64,000 bases of DNA from Gillisia lutea. GTDB lineage: Bacteria; Bacteroidota; Bacteroidia; Flavobacteriales; Flavobacteriaceae. Of the stretch, positions 27,589 to 36,625 are shown piece by piece (position 1 is the stretch's first letter; each line of letters begins with the position of its first letter). The stretch lies in the NCBI RefSeq assembly GCF_021568705.1, contig NZ_JAKGTH010000008.1, positions 186,001 to 250,000 of the forward strand, given 5' to 3'. The position numbers were made by a program, and so were the translations under genes. A model generated the notes under the pieces. The model was not told where the DNA came from. It worked only from the letters and a program-made list of their open reading frames with translations, and searched no databases.

Positions 27589-28869
27589 TTAACGATAATC
27601 TATAAAAATTTGAGGTTTACGAGCTTCCGTAGGGAATTTCAGTTTTAAAAGTTCATCTTCAGGAACAACAATTATTTCAGGAATTACCCGAAGTTGGGAT
27701 TTAAAATGATGTTTTAACTCAGTAATTTGGTTATCACTCAAATTCGCAGGGACTTTTACAACAAGTATATCAGTGTTCAAACTATTGGTATGCGCTTCAA
27801 TTACAAAGTTTGAAATTTCATTAAAGGCATTTAATGTTTCTATAATATGCTGCGGATAAAGGCTTGTCCCTTTATATTTTATCATTTGTTTCTTTCTACC
27901 TATAACCGCACTTAAACGAGGCGTGTTTCTTCCGCATTGACAAATTTCCTCGGTATAGCTAACCATATCCCCCGTGGCAAATCTTAGTAACGGCATAGTT
28001 TCAACTTGCAAATTCGTAATTACCAATTCCCCTATTTCACCTTCTTTAACAGGTATACCATCATCCTTTAAAACTTCGGTATAAATAAGATCTGTTTGAA
28101 TATGATTCCCTTTATGGCCTTTACATTCTGTAAAGGCTGTTGCCATTTCTGTAGAAGCGTAGGTTGAGAATAATTCAATTCCCCAGACATCGTTTATTTT
28201 TTGCCCCAAAGCATTAAGCTTATGGTCTGCTGTGCGAACTGGTTCACCTATACAAACTGCAGCTTTTACTGAAGAATTTCTAAAATCGATATTATTTGCA
28301 AGTGCGTAGTCTGTCAGCTTCAGTAAAAATGAAGGAACAGCTACCAGGTAACTTGGCTTAAATCTTTGAATAGAATCCCATTGCATTTGTGGTAGTCCGC
28401 TTCCAGTGCGCACAATCCCTGCGCCAAGCTTTCGCAAGCCAAGAAAATAGGCCATACCCGCCATAAAACGTCTATCCAATGTTGTAGTGATTTGCACAAT
28501 ATCCTCTTTTGTTAGCCCAACCATTTCAAAAGATTGCATCTCATTGCTGGCCAACCGCTGTAAATCGGCTTCATTTAAAGCAAAACTCACCGGACTACCC
28601 AAGGTGCCTGAAGTGGTCACATAATCTATAATATCTCTATTTGGCACACAAATAAAGTCGCTATTCCTTTCTTGCAAATCCTCTTTCGTAGTTAGCGGAA
28701 TGTTTCTGAATTCCTGCAGAGAAGTAATTTTACTTACGTCAATAGACCCTTCCTTAAAAAGCCCTTGATAAAAAGCTGATTTTTTCTGAAGGTACAAAAG
28801 TTGTTTTTGTACTTCTAGCCATTGTTTTTGCTTAATCTTGGAAAGGGATTCGGTATATAATGGAGTCAT
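27589..28869 (-). CDS. Phenylacetate-CoA ligase-like AMP ligase of the aryl polyene cluster
   Basis: 426 residues of the PaaK-like ANL superfamily: YVTTSGTLGSPVSF is the phosphate loop, STYASTEMATA the A5 region, RFATGDMVSY the ribose-binding Asp, and GRKKQMIKYKG the hinge and catalytic Lys region. In this cluster the likely job is to activate 4-coumarate from the ammonia-lyase and load it on the ACP or CoA. It is the last gene of the 17-kb minus-strand cluster, six bases after the C45 gene. Substrate is inferred from context. Confidence 0.85.
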   Translation of the reverse strand: MTPLYTESLSKIKQKQWLEVQKQLLYLQKKSAFYQGLFKEGSIDVSKITSLQEFRNIPLTTKEDLQERNSDFICVPNRDIIDYVTTSGTLGSPVSFALNEADLQRLASNEMQSFEMVGLTKEDIVQITTTLDRRFMAGMAYFLGLRKLGAGIVRTGSGLPQMQWDSIQRFKPSYLVAVPSFLLKLTDYALANNIDFRNSSVKAAVCIGEPVRTADHKLNALGQKINDVWGIELFSTYASTEMATAFTECKGHKGNHIQTDLIYTEVLKDDGIPVKEGEIGELVITNLQVETMPLLRFATGDMVSYTEEICQCGRNTPRLSAVIGRKKQMIKYKGTSLYPQHIIETLNAFNEISNFVIEAHTNSLNTDILVVKVPANLSDNQITELKHHFKSQLRVIPEIIVVPEDELLKLKFPTEARKPQIFIDYR

Positions 28870-28875
28870 GAAATG

Positions 28876-30546
28876 TTATAATTTTCTATAGGCTTTGGCT
28901 GTCATTTTATCTAAATACTTAACATCGGGTAAGGTAGTAACTTCCCTCCTTTTGGCCTGCTTAAAATTAATAATCGCCTTTTTATATTCCTTTTTCTGAA
29001 AATAATATAATCCTGCAAGCGAATATGCCTCCCAATAATTAGGGTTTAAGTGACTTAACCTTAGAATTTCCTGCTCTGATAAATTTGTTCCCTTTTTAAG
29101 CCCTTCGACTACCTTGAGTTTCAGTTTCCGATATTCCTCATAATTGTGAAACTGTTCCGTACGCATAAAAGGATCTTCTCCAATAACCTCTTCAAAATTT
29201 GCTACCGAACCTCTAACATTATCCTTTTCAAATCTTTCAAAAACTTCATCCAGATCGTAAGCTATAAAAGCCCCTAATTGATATGGGTTAGCAGAAATCC
29301 ACACTTTTCGCTCTTGAGGCTGGAAAACAATTCCATGATGGGCTAACAGCTGATTAATAGCTTTTTCATTTCCCATACCTAGTTTGATCCCATCAAGCCC
29401 TTGTCTATTTCTTAAAATATCCACAGCTTTTTCAGGGGTTAGTTTATTAGTCTGAGAAACCAATTCCTGCATCTTCTTGAATCTATAAGCAGTATGACTT
29501 TGGGTGATGGTTTCTAAATTTCTTTTATCGAAAGTATATTCTTCACTTTGAAATTGATTACTGCATATCAATTGATTAGAGTTTTCAACTTCGAAAACTC
29601 CAAAATTCGAAGGGGAAACCTCTATTAAAATAGCTTTATTTTCCTTGGCACTTCCCACCATAATAGATTCAGAAACAAAGACCTCTCGCTTAGCAGCAAT
29701 TTCAATAGCCTGTTGTGTAGTAGTGGCATATTGTAATATTTCTCTTGCAACTAAAGATATTGGTGTTTTGGCTACTAAAGGAATCTTAGATTTCCCGGCA
29801 TTTAAAGTAACTGTAAGTCCGAATTCGTTCATACCACTTACAGCCCCTACAAATCCTCCCCAGGTATAGATCATGAATTTATGTCCTTTGCTGGGGTTAA
29901 AAAAAGCAACGATTTTTTCTTTAGAAAACTCGTCCCCCGCATAAAAATCAAAATTTCTACCAACAAGAAGTTGCCCATTCGCAGTTTTATTATCCCATGC
30001 AGCGAAAGATGTACAACCCACGAGCATTAAATCCTGTAAAGCGTGGCCAATATCGTGAGCACCGTGTAAATAAAGTGCTCTTTTGTAAGCCGGGGCAAAA
30101 GTATCATACTTTCTAAGAGTGAATCTTGAAATACCGAAAATTTCCTGTTTGTATTCGGTTGTAATATGAGAATCGATTTTCCTGTTGAAGTATGCAATCA
30201 GTTTACTCAGAAATTTTTGATAAGTTTTTGAAGGAACCATAGATTCAAGTTTATTCATGAAGGCCACTTCCTGCTTATCCATAAGTTCTCTGGTGAGACT
30301 CCCGTTTACCATGCCTCGTTCTAAAGCATCTCCTTCCACATAAAGTTCCCAAATCCCGTATTTATTTTTGTTTAGCGTGTTTTTTCCAATACTATAGGAG
30401 GAATCGTTATGCTTGATTCGAAGAGTATCTATTTTCGAGATATCGCTTATATCAGGAAGTTCTCCAACAGATTTACTACCACCACAAGCTAAAATTGTAA
30501 GGCTAATCAAAAAAACGACTATAAATTTAAAATAGATCTTTCTCAT
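28876..30546 (-). CDS. C45-type autoproteolytic acyltransferase/hydrolase lipoprotein
   Basis: 556 residues. A lipoprotein signal (LTILAC, Cys21) is followed by a C45/penicillin acyltransferase-like Ntn domain: VGCTSFAAWD gives the probable nucleophile Cys178, with GRNFDFY and MNEFGLTVTLNAGK downstream. The C-terminal 90 residues hold a TPR-like pair (LNPNYWEAYSLAGLYYFQKK). Family members self-cleave before the Cys and then transfer or hydrolyse acyl amides. In this cluster it could release or transfer the polyene acyl group at the membrane. Homologues occur in flexirubin clusters; the reaction is unknown. Confidence 0.8.
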   Translation of the reverse strand: MRKIYFKFIVVFLISLTILACGGSKSVGELPDISDISKIDTLRIKHNDSSYSIGKNTLNKNKYGIWELYVEGDALERGMVNGSLTRELMDKQEVAFMNKLESMVPSKTYQKFLSKLIAYFNRKIDSHITTEYKQEIFGISRFTLRKYDTFAPAYKRALYLHGAHDIGHALQDLMLVGCTSFAAWDNKTANGQLLVGRNFDFYAGDEFSKEKIVAFFNPSKGHKFMIYTWGGFVGAVSGMNEFGLTVTLNAGKSKIPLVAKTPISLVAREILQYATTTQQAIEIAAKREVFVSESIMVGSAKENKAILIEVSPSNFGVFEVENSNQLICSNQFQSEEYTFDKRNLETITQSHTAYRFKKMQELVSQTNKLTPEKAVDILRNRQGLDGIKLGMGNEKAINQLLAHHGIVFQPQERKVWISANPYQLGAFIAYDLDEVFERFEKDNVRGSVANFEEVIGEDPFMRTEQFHNYEEYRKLKLKVVEGLKKGTNLSEQEILRLSHLNPNYWEAYSLAGLYYFQKKEYKKAIINFKQAKRREVTTLPDVKYLDKMTAKAYRKL

Positions 30547-30553
30547 AAGTACT

Positions 30554-33529
30554 TCAATCCATTTTAGTAAGTATTACAACTTCATTTTGCCTATAACTAA
30601 TCTCGTAATTTAGGTCGAGAATCCATCGGTAAGCATAATTACTATCTAAAATAATAACCGTCTTTGCCTGTTTTGCAATTAGCTCATTCATCTCATTCTC
30701 TAAGTTGAATAAAGGGATTTGTGAGATAATGAAAATATTATAATTTGTAGGATGCATAGGAATTTCTTCAGAATATGTTAGACTATGCAATCTACTGGCA
30801 AAACAATTTTCGGCTATTTTAAGTTTAGACAACTCGGGTTCAATTCCATGTATTTTTGCCTTAGGTTTTTTATAACTCAAATAAATAGGCAATACTCCAA
30901 AACCTGAATAAAAATGGAGTATTTGGTCGGTTTCTTCAATATGCTCCGATATCTTCAGGTATCGCTCTTTTTGAAGTTCCATTTCCTTTTTTATAACAGG
31001 ATATACCTTTTTATACCTGTAATTATCATAGATGGCTCTTTTAAAATACAGCCGATCTTTCTTAGTTGCTTTGGTAAGAACCGACATAAAGTTAAAGGCT
31101 GATTTCCCTGATTTCATTCTTATTATAAATAAACGATCAAATATATAACCCTGTATAACAAAAGCCACTAATAACGCAGATAATACTCCTATAATTGAAA
31201 TTACCGAAATAGATCGTAAAGCGGGGTGTTTGGCAAAAAACAACGCTCCAATACCCAACAAGGTAGTACAAACAGAAAGCAATATGGATGTTCTATAAAT
31301 TCCTAATACCTTTTCTCCTAATTCGTATTCCTTTAAAAAAGCATTGGTAATAAAAATGCTGTAATCCAGCCCCAATCCAAAAATGAACGTTGAAATAATT
31401 ATATTCAAAATGTTGAATTCAATTCCCAACATGGCCATAATTCCCAATGCGATCACCCAGGTTATAGCAATAGGTAACAGGGTTAGCAAACTTACTTCTA
31501 AAGACCTGTAAAAAAGCATCAGCACCAGGAATACCGCAATGATAGAATAAGCTACCAAATTGTTAAAATCATTCTTCAAATTCCCCAGGAAATTCTGGTT
31601 TATCTGTTTCCTGTCAACCACTACTAGATTGGATTCTTTTGGGAATTGTGCTATAAAATTGTCCAGCATGGTCTCTTCTATTTCCACAGAGGTAGTAACA
31701 GTGGCAAAATTTTTACTTGAAGAAATAAAATCATCTAAATACAGCGTACTGGTATTCTTATAATCCAAAAGCGCTATTGGTTCAAAATTAGTGTGCAGCA
31801 ATGTATAAAAGGCATTAAAACTCGTTGATTTAAACCTGTACTCTTTAGATTTCTCTATAAGATCATTTTCAAGTTTTTTAACTCTTTCCGGATTCCAGAA
31901 TTCCTCCCAACGTTCAATTTTCTCTAGCTGTGATTTTGTTGAAAGCACAACCCCTCCAATACTGCTAAAGTTATCTATCCCCCCCAATTTCTCTAAAGTA
32001 TTCAGTCTATGATAGAGCTTATTATTATGCTCTAAAGCCTCGTCAACAGTAGTACCATAACTAACCAAATACACCGATTTCCCGGCTTTCCCCGCTATTT
32101 TAAGTACATCATTTTCAATTTTAAGTATCTCTTCGGGTTGGTAATTAATGGCTGAAAGATCGTTATTGAATTTGACCTTAGTGAAAAAGAAAAAACATAT
32201 TAGAAAAATAACAAATATTGCACCTACCAGGTACTTGTTCTTATGAAATTGAACAGCTGCTAACCGGTCGATAAAATTGGAACCTTGTTGAAGATTAACC
32301 TTAGGTACTTTATATAGCTGAGGAATTAAGATAAGAGCCAAACCCGAGGCAACCAATACACTTAGCGCAGCAAATATTCCCAGATCATTTAACGCATCAC
32401 TTTTCACAAATAAAAGGCATAAAAAAGCGATTGCAGTTGTAGTACTGCTCATAAGTACAGGACCGGTAACATCCTTATACAAAGTGGTAATATTGTTATT
32501 ATTCCTGTAATGGGTTAAGATGTGTAAAGCATAATCTATGCTAATTCCCAGCAAAATAGCACCGATCCCAATAGAAATTGCTGAAATTGTTCCTTTGAAT
32601 AAGAATAAAAAAGCTATTGCAGTCACCCCACCAATAATACTGGGTATAAATAGCAATAAAGGCACATAAACCCTTTTATAATAAAAGATGAGAAGCAGTA
32701 ATAAAATACTACTGGCAATTCCCAACGTCAAACGAATATCTTTTTTTATTTGATTGGCATTTGCCACTGCATATAGCAAACCACCAAAAAACTCCCCCTT
32801 TACTCCCGGTATATTTTCATTGAGTTCCTGTTTAATTCTTCGAAGCTCCTGTACAAGCACTCCATTCTCCTCTGTTTCAGAAGCAGAATATTTAGGCGAT
32901 AGAAATAATAGTAAATGTTGCTTGTCTTTGGTAAGCAGATAATTATTATAAAGCTGAAAATCGTCACCCACACTTAATTCTTCCAACTTGTTCAGTCCTA
33001 AGGCTGTTAAAGAAAGTGGATCTTTAAAAACATATCTTTTAGTTACAAAGCCTGTTGGAGAGATCAAACTTTTATAACCGGTTTCTAACCGATCCTGTAT
33101 ACTATCCTGTTGTAACCTGTCTTCAATGAGCTTATAATCATTTTCATTTAAAAATAAAGGAAGATTATTGTACACAAAATCATATACTTCTAAAATGCTT
33201 TCCTCAGGCACTTTGCCCTGGATATCTTTTATATAATTAGGAAGTTGGCGATGGATTGAGTCTATTAAACGGGTAGCATAAGCCGTAAGCGCTTCAGGAT
33301 TATTCTTTGCTGACGTGGAAGAAACCGTAAAAATAATTTTATCGCTAAACTGCGTTTGAGCCAGTACCTTCTTTAGAGTATTTTGTTTTTCTCCTGAAGG
33401 AATTAATCCAGTTACATCTTCTTCCAGGGAGATTCGTGAAGCTAAAATGCTAACTCCGGTTAAGAAGATAAGTCCAATAATTATAGACAGAATTCTATAT
33501 TGCTTAATAAAGTGATGAAGTTTTTGCAT
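30554..33529 (-). CDS. MMPL/RND-type lipid exporter with a C-terminal methyltransferase-like domain
   Basis: 991 residues. The first 830 or so have two MMPL repeats, each with a leading helix, a large periplasmic loop and five clustered helices (around 265-420 and 660-800), like the exporters of aryl polyene clusters. The remaining 160 residues are soluble and look like a class I methyltransferase: ILHFYSGFGVLPIYL as the glycine-rich loop and KIHGIEPELSKLKIAENCF with the acidic residue after strand 2. The stop of the glycosyltransferase gene and this start abut with no gap. The exporter likely moves the polyene lipid to the outer membrane. Confidence 0.87.
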   Translation of the reverse strand: MQKLHHFIKQYRILSIIIGLIFLTGVSILASRISLEEDVTGLIPSGEKQNTLKKVLAQTQFSDKIIFTVSSTSAKNNPEALTAYATRLIDSIHRQLPNYIKDIQGKVPEESILEVYDFVYNNLPLFLNENDYKLIEDRLQQDSIQDRLETGYKSLISPTGFVTKRYVFKDPLSLTALGLNKLEELSVGDDFQLYNNYLLTKDKQHLLLFLSPKYSASETEENGVLVQELRRIKQELNENIPGVKGEFFGGLLYAVANANQIKKDIRLTLGIASSILLLLLIFYYKRVYVPLLLFIPSIIGGVTAIAFLFLFKGTISAISIGIGAILLGISIDYALHILTHYRNNNNITTLYKDVTGPVLMSSTTTAIAFLCLLFVKSDALNDLGIFAALSVLVASGLALILIPQLYKVPKVNLQQGSNFIDRLAAVQFHKNKYLVGAIFVIFLICFFFFTKVKFNNDLSAINYQPEEILKIENDVLKIAGKAGKSVYLVSYGTTVDEALEHNNKLYHRLNTLEKLGGIDNFSSIGGVVLSTKSQLEKIERWEEFWNPERVKKLENDLIEKSKEYRFKSTSFNAFYTLLHTNFEPIALLDYKNTSTLYLDDFISSSKNFATVTTSVEIEETMLDNFIAQFPKESNLVVVDRKQINQNFLGNLKNDFNNLVAYSIIAVFLVLMLFYRSLEVSLLTLLPIAITWVIALGIMAMLGIEFNILNIIISTFIFGLGLDYSIFITNAFLKEYELGEKVLGIYRTSILLSVCTTLLGIGALFFAKHPALRSISVISIIGVLSALLVAFVIQGYIFDRLFIIRMKSGKSAFNFMSVLTKATKKDRLYFKRAIYDNYRYKKVYPVIKKEMELQKERYLKISEHIEETDQILHFYSGFGVLPIYLSYKKPKAKIHGIEPELSKLKIAENCFASRLHSLTYSEEIPMHPTNYNIFIISQIPLFNLENEMNELIAKQAKTVIILDSNYAYRWILDLNYEISYRQNEVVILTKMD

Positions 33530-34732
33530 TTATGGTTTAACCATTTGTTTCTGTTCAGACATCGAAAATAAAAAATAAAAGATGATCCAAACGCTAAGTG
33601 AAACAACAATTGCCAATGAAATACTTCCAATAATATACTGTCCTAAGCCTTCTACAATTTTCTCGGTAGAATTAAAATCGGCTAAACGCATACTCCATGA
33701 AACGCCTTTACCCAATATAACCGAACCCATCTGGTAACTACCATATATAATAAAGGGAATAAATGGCGGAATGCTAATGTTACTAAACAAGAAAGCAATT
33801 ACTTTATTCACTTTAAAAACAGCGGCAAGTAAAAATACCATCATAGTGTGAAGTCCCCATAAGGGTGAGATTCCAACAAAGATGCCTAATGCAATAGCGG
33901 CAGCTTTTTTATGTGGGGGTTCTTGACTTCTTAGAATATCTTCATTCCAAAATCGTTTAAACCCTTTTTCTTTAAAATCCTGATATTTATTTCTTGGATG
34001 AATGTAAAAGAAGCTTACCAAGACAAACCACATATAAAGGAGAACGATTCGTGTTATATCCATGAATGGCCTAAAATGCGTTACTCGGTTTTCAGGATAT
34101 AGTACTTTTATAGGAACATTCTTAACTTCTACATTTCTCCAGGAAGCCTTTACAATAACCTCTATTTCGAGTTCGAATTTACGGGTATATAGCTTTATCT
34201 GGTTAACTACTTTAATTGGATAAAGCCTGTATCCACTTTGGGTATCATGCAATTGAGATCCGGTAACTACTAGGTACCAAAAATTAGAAAACCTGTTGCC
34301 TTTAGTACTCTTCCCCGGAATACCATCTCCTCCCATATTTCTATCTCCCACAAGTAGTATTTCTGGATGTGATGGCGCTTTTCTCTCTAAATGAGTTAAA
34401 AAAACATCAAGGTCATCCGGGTAATGCTGCCCATCAGAATCTATACTTATAGCATATTCAAAACCTAATTTCTCTGCAGCTTCAAATCCGGTTTTCAAAG
34501 CTGTACCTTTCCCCCTATTTTCTGATAAATGAATTATATGAGCTTGTGAGAAAAGAGTAAGAATTTCCTTAGTGCCATCGGTAGAACCATCATTTATAAT
34601 AATAAGATTATGCGAATACGCCAATAGATTTTCTATTACCGTCCCTAAGCTTTGTTCATTATTGTAGGTAGGAATAATGATACAACACTTTAAAGCATCG
34701 AACCTAGACTGGTATATTGGAGAACTGTTCAA
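33530..34732 (-). CDS. GT2 glycosyltransferase fused to DUF2062
   Basis: 400 residues. The GT2 domain (15-260) has CIIIPTYNNEQSL, IINDGSTDGTKEI and SIDSDGQHYPDD (the DxD-type metal site) and QSGYRLYP. The C-terminal DUF2062 (about 275-380) is hydrophobic with LGIFVGISPLWGLHTMM and membrane helices. Dolichol-phosphate-mannose-synthase-like enzymes of this type modify lipid carriers or products. In the cluster it may glycosylate the product or its lipid anchor. The start is TTG at 34730-34732, with no better ATG nearby. Confidence 0.83.
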   Translation of the reverse strand: MNSSPIYQSRFDALKCCIIIPTYNNEQSLGTVIENLLAYSHNLIIINDGSTDGTKEILTLFSQAHIIHLSENRGKGTALKTGFEAAEKLGFEYAISIDSDGQHYPDDLDVFLTHLERKAPSHPEILLVGDRNMGGDGIPGKSTKGNRFSNFWYLVVTGSQLHDTQSGYRLYPIKVVNQIKLYTRKFELEIEVIVKASWRNVEVKNVPIKVLYPENRVTHFRPFMDITRIVLLYMWFVLVSFFYIHPRNKYQDFKEKGFKRFWNEDILRSQEPPHKKAAAIALGIFVGISPLWGLHTMMVFLLAAVFKVNKVIAFLFSNISIPPFIPFIIYGSYQMGSVILGKGVSWSMRLADFNSTEKIVEGLGQYIIGSISLAIVVSLSVWIIFYFLFSMSEQKQMVKP

Positions 34733-34752
34733 GATAACTTTAACTTTTGCTG

Positions 34753-34760
34753 CAAAAGTA
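34753..34760 (-). promoter_or_regulatory. Candidate internal promoter (TACTTTTG) of the pigment cluster
   Basis: Exact TAnnTTTG on the minus strand in the 74-base gap before the glycosyltransferase gene, with a TTG 21 bases upstream (34782-34784). It lies in a palindrome (ACTTTTGC T GCAAAAGT). It may let the export half of the cluster be transcribed separately. Confidence 0.4.
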
Positions 34761-34806
34761 TTACTTATATCCGGACCAACACAATCTAAAGAAGCCCGGT
34801 ATTTCT

Positions 34807-35175
34807 TTAAGAGGTAATTTTGTATAAAGTATTGATTTTTATGGCTACAGCCTCATTATGCTTGGCAAAACCTTTTAACTTAACCCTATCGCCATCTATT
34901 TCAATAGTAGAATGTAAAACAAAATCTTCACTTACATCTGGATCTACAACAACCATGAATTTAATGTTATTGGCTTTGGATAACTGAAGCTGGTGTCCCG
35001 TGATGCGTTCGGCCTCTTCTTTAAAAAGCTGCATAAGAATGACTCCGGCAGTTACAGGTCTTTCCGGAAAATGACCTTTATACAATTTGTGCTCTTTATT
35101 AATTTGAAGTTGAGTGATATATTCTCCATCTTGTTGGATAGAATTTTTAACGGTATAAAAATCTTTTAAAAGCAT
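34807..35175 (-). CDS. FabZ-like hotdog dehydratase, His-bearing subunit
   Basis: A 122-residue single hotdog domain with YKGHFPERPVTAGV, the FabZ active-site block carrying catalytic His35. The residue 14 positions later, where FabZ has Glu (PGVLIIE), is Gln49 (AGVILMQ). It probably dehydrates the 3-hydroxyacyl-ACP in each extension cycle of polyene synthesis, like ApeI of aryl polyene clusters. A second hotdog protein in the cluster (41289-41738) has the opposite pattern. It lies 69 bases after the LolA-like gene. Confidence 0.83.
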   Translation of the reverse strand: MLLKDFYTVKNSIQQDGEYITQLQINKEHKLYKGHFPERPVTAGVILMQLFKEEAERITGHQLQLSKANNIKFMVVVDPDVSEDFVLHSTIEIDGDRVKLKGFAKHNEAVAIKINTLYKITS

Positions 35176-35244
35176 AGGTTGAATTTATCTGCCACTAAAA
35201 TAGGGAGAATATTCGTTTTGATGTTACATCAGCCTGAAAAAGGC

Positions 35245-35868
35245 CTAATTTTCAAATAATGAATCTACCAACTTTAAATTTAACCTCGAATTTTTAAACA
35301 CGATCTTGGTATAATCTCCAGATTCTTCCATCAATTTAACCGAGTTCACTAGATATTCCTGATTAAACACTAAAATGATCTGATTGAACATCTGCCTTAA
35401 ATTTTCGTCTTTGGGAACTATACGCGCAGTTACCAGGTTACCAATTTTGGAATAGGTAATTTCAAAATTCTGTTTATCTTCTAACAGTTTTCCGTTAATG
35501 CTACCAGAGATTAAAGTGATCAGTTTTTCGAATAATTTATTAGAGTTTAAATTGGTAACGCTCTTATCCCCATCATCATTGATGTAGAGTTTACCCTCCT
35601 TGAAAAGCAATTTAAAACTGTAAGGCGTTGCATATTCCCATTTCAAAATATTAGGCGATTTATAATATAATTTTCCACTACTGCTTACAGCCTCTTCCAT
35701 AAGTTCCATATACTTTGTTTGTACAAAGTCACTCGACAAAGTTTCTAAATTCTCTGCTCTATGAGCAACCTTTTCTTTGAATTCGGTAATTTCAACTTCA
35801 GGAAGATGAGCTTCCTGAGCGAAACCTGTTATGGAAATAAACAGTAATAAAACCTTAAGTATACGCAT
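35245..35868 (-). CDS. LolA-like periplasmic carrier protein
   Basis: 207 residues with a short signal peptide (cleavage near FA-QEA). The body matches LolA-like carriers: LETLSSDFVQTKYMELMEE, SGKLYYKSPNILKWEY and TPYSFKLLFKEGKLYIND, alternating strands forming a half-barrel. Aryl polyene clusters regularly contain such a protein (ApeL in E. coli), thought to carry the lipid product through the periplasm. It overlaps the deacetylase gene by 14 bases. Confidence 0.85.
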   Translation of the reverse strand: MRILKVLLLFISITGFAQEAHLPEVEITEFKEKVAHRAENLETLSSDFVQTKYMELMEEAVSSSGKLYYKSPNILKWEYATPYSFKLLFKEGKLYINDDGDKSVTNLNSNKLFEKLITLISGSINGKLLEDKQNFEITYSKIGNLVTARIVPKDENLRQMFNQIILVFNQEYLVNSVKLMEESGDYTKIVFKNSRLNLKLVDSLFEN

Positions 35869-36625
35869 CGATTTTAAATAGATTATCGACTCTACAAGCT
35901 GTAAAATCGTTGGTTTGCAAGAATATCAACAACTGTTCCAATATAACCACGGTGTGCTCTTTCCTGTCGTGTAATAAAACAACATCTCCAGGCTTTATGC
36001 GAGATGTGATTCTATTTAAAATTAATTTTTCAGAACGCACGATGGTATCATAAGATCTAAGATTCCATCCTATAACTTTATGACCAGTTACCTCTAAAGC
36101 GGCTTTAATCTTCGGATTAATAATTCCGAAGGGAGGCCTAAATGTATTTGGCTTAATCCCACCCACATTAAATGCTGTCTTATCACATTCCTGGATTTCC
36201 TGAATAATTTTATTTCTTGATAGAAATCCCATTTTCTTAGTGTGAGAAAAGGTATGATTTCCAATAAAATGGCCTTCTTCGAGTATTTTATTAAAAATAT
36301 GGGGATTCGCTTCAATATTCTTTCCTATGCAAAAGAAAGAAGCTTTTACATCATATTTTTTTAATACCTCAAGAATCTTCAAGGTGTTTTCTACAGGACC
36401 ATCATCAAATGTTATAGCAACCTGTCTTTGCGAAACTTCGGGATTATTATGATATGCGTTCACAAAAAAATTGAACTGAATATTAGAGGAAACCAAAAGT
36501 AAAAAAGTGGTATATCCTACGGCCACACCTAAAATCAGCCAAAATAAAATAAAATAGAAATATGCACCAATACCTCCTAATATTAAGATAGCCAGCATTA
36601 TTATATGAAGAAAGCGAATTTTCAA
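35855..36625 (-). CDS. Membrane-anchored polysaccharide deacetylase-family protein
   Basis: 256 residues with two N-terminal membrane helices (10-27, 30-47) and a NodB domain: AITFDDGP (motif 1, Asp-Asp metal and base), GNHTFSHT (motif 2, His-x3-His), FRPPFG (motif 3) and VVLLHDRKEHT (motif 5). Metal-dependent de-N- or de-O-acetylase. The substrate in this cluster is not known; an acetylated sugar or lipid anchor of the product is possible. The start is TTG at 36623-36625 overlapping the TGA stop of the upstream gene. Confidence 0.85.
   Translation of the reverse strand: MKIRFLHIIMLAILILGGIGAYFYFILFWLILGVAVGYTTFLLLVSSNIQFNFFVNAYHNNPEVSQRQVAITFDDGPVENTLKILEVLKKYDVKASFFCIGKNIEANPHIFNKILEEGHFIGNHTFSHTKKMGFLSRNKIIQEIQECDKTAFNVGGIKPNTFRPPFGIINPKIKAALEVTGHKVIGWNLRSYDTIVRSEKLILNRITSRIKPGDVVLLHDRKEHTVVILEQLLIFLQTNDFTACRVDNLFKIDAYT

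Noticed and set aside
27586-27601. Small inverted repeat AGATTA/TAATCT between two convergent genes
   Set aside because: Six base pairs and no T-run on either side; too weak to call a terminator.
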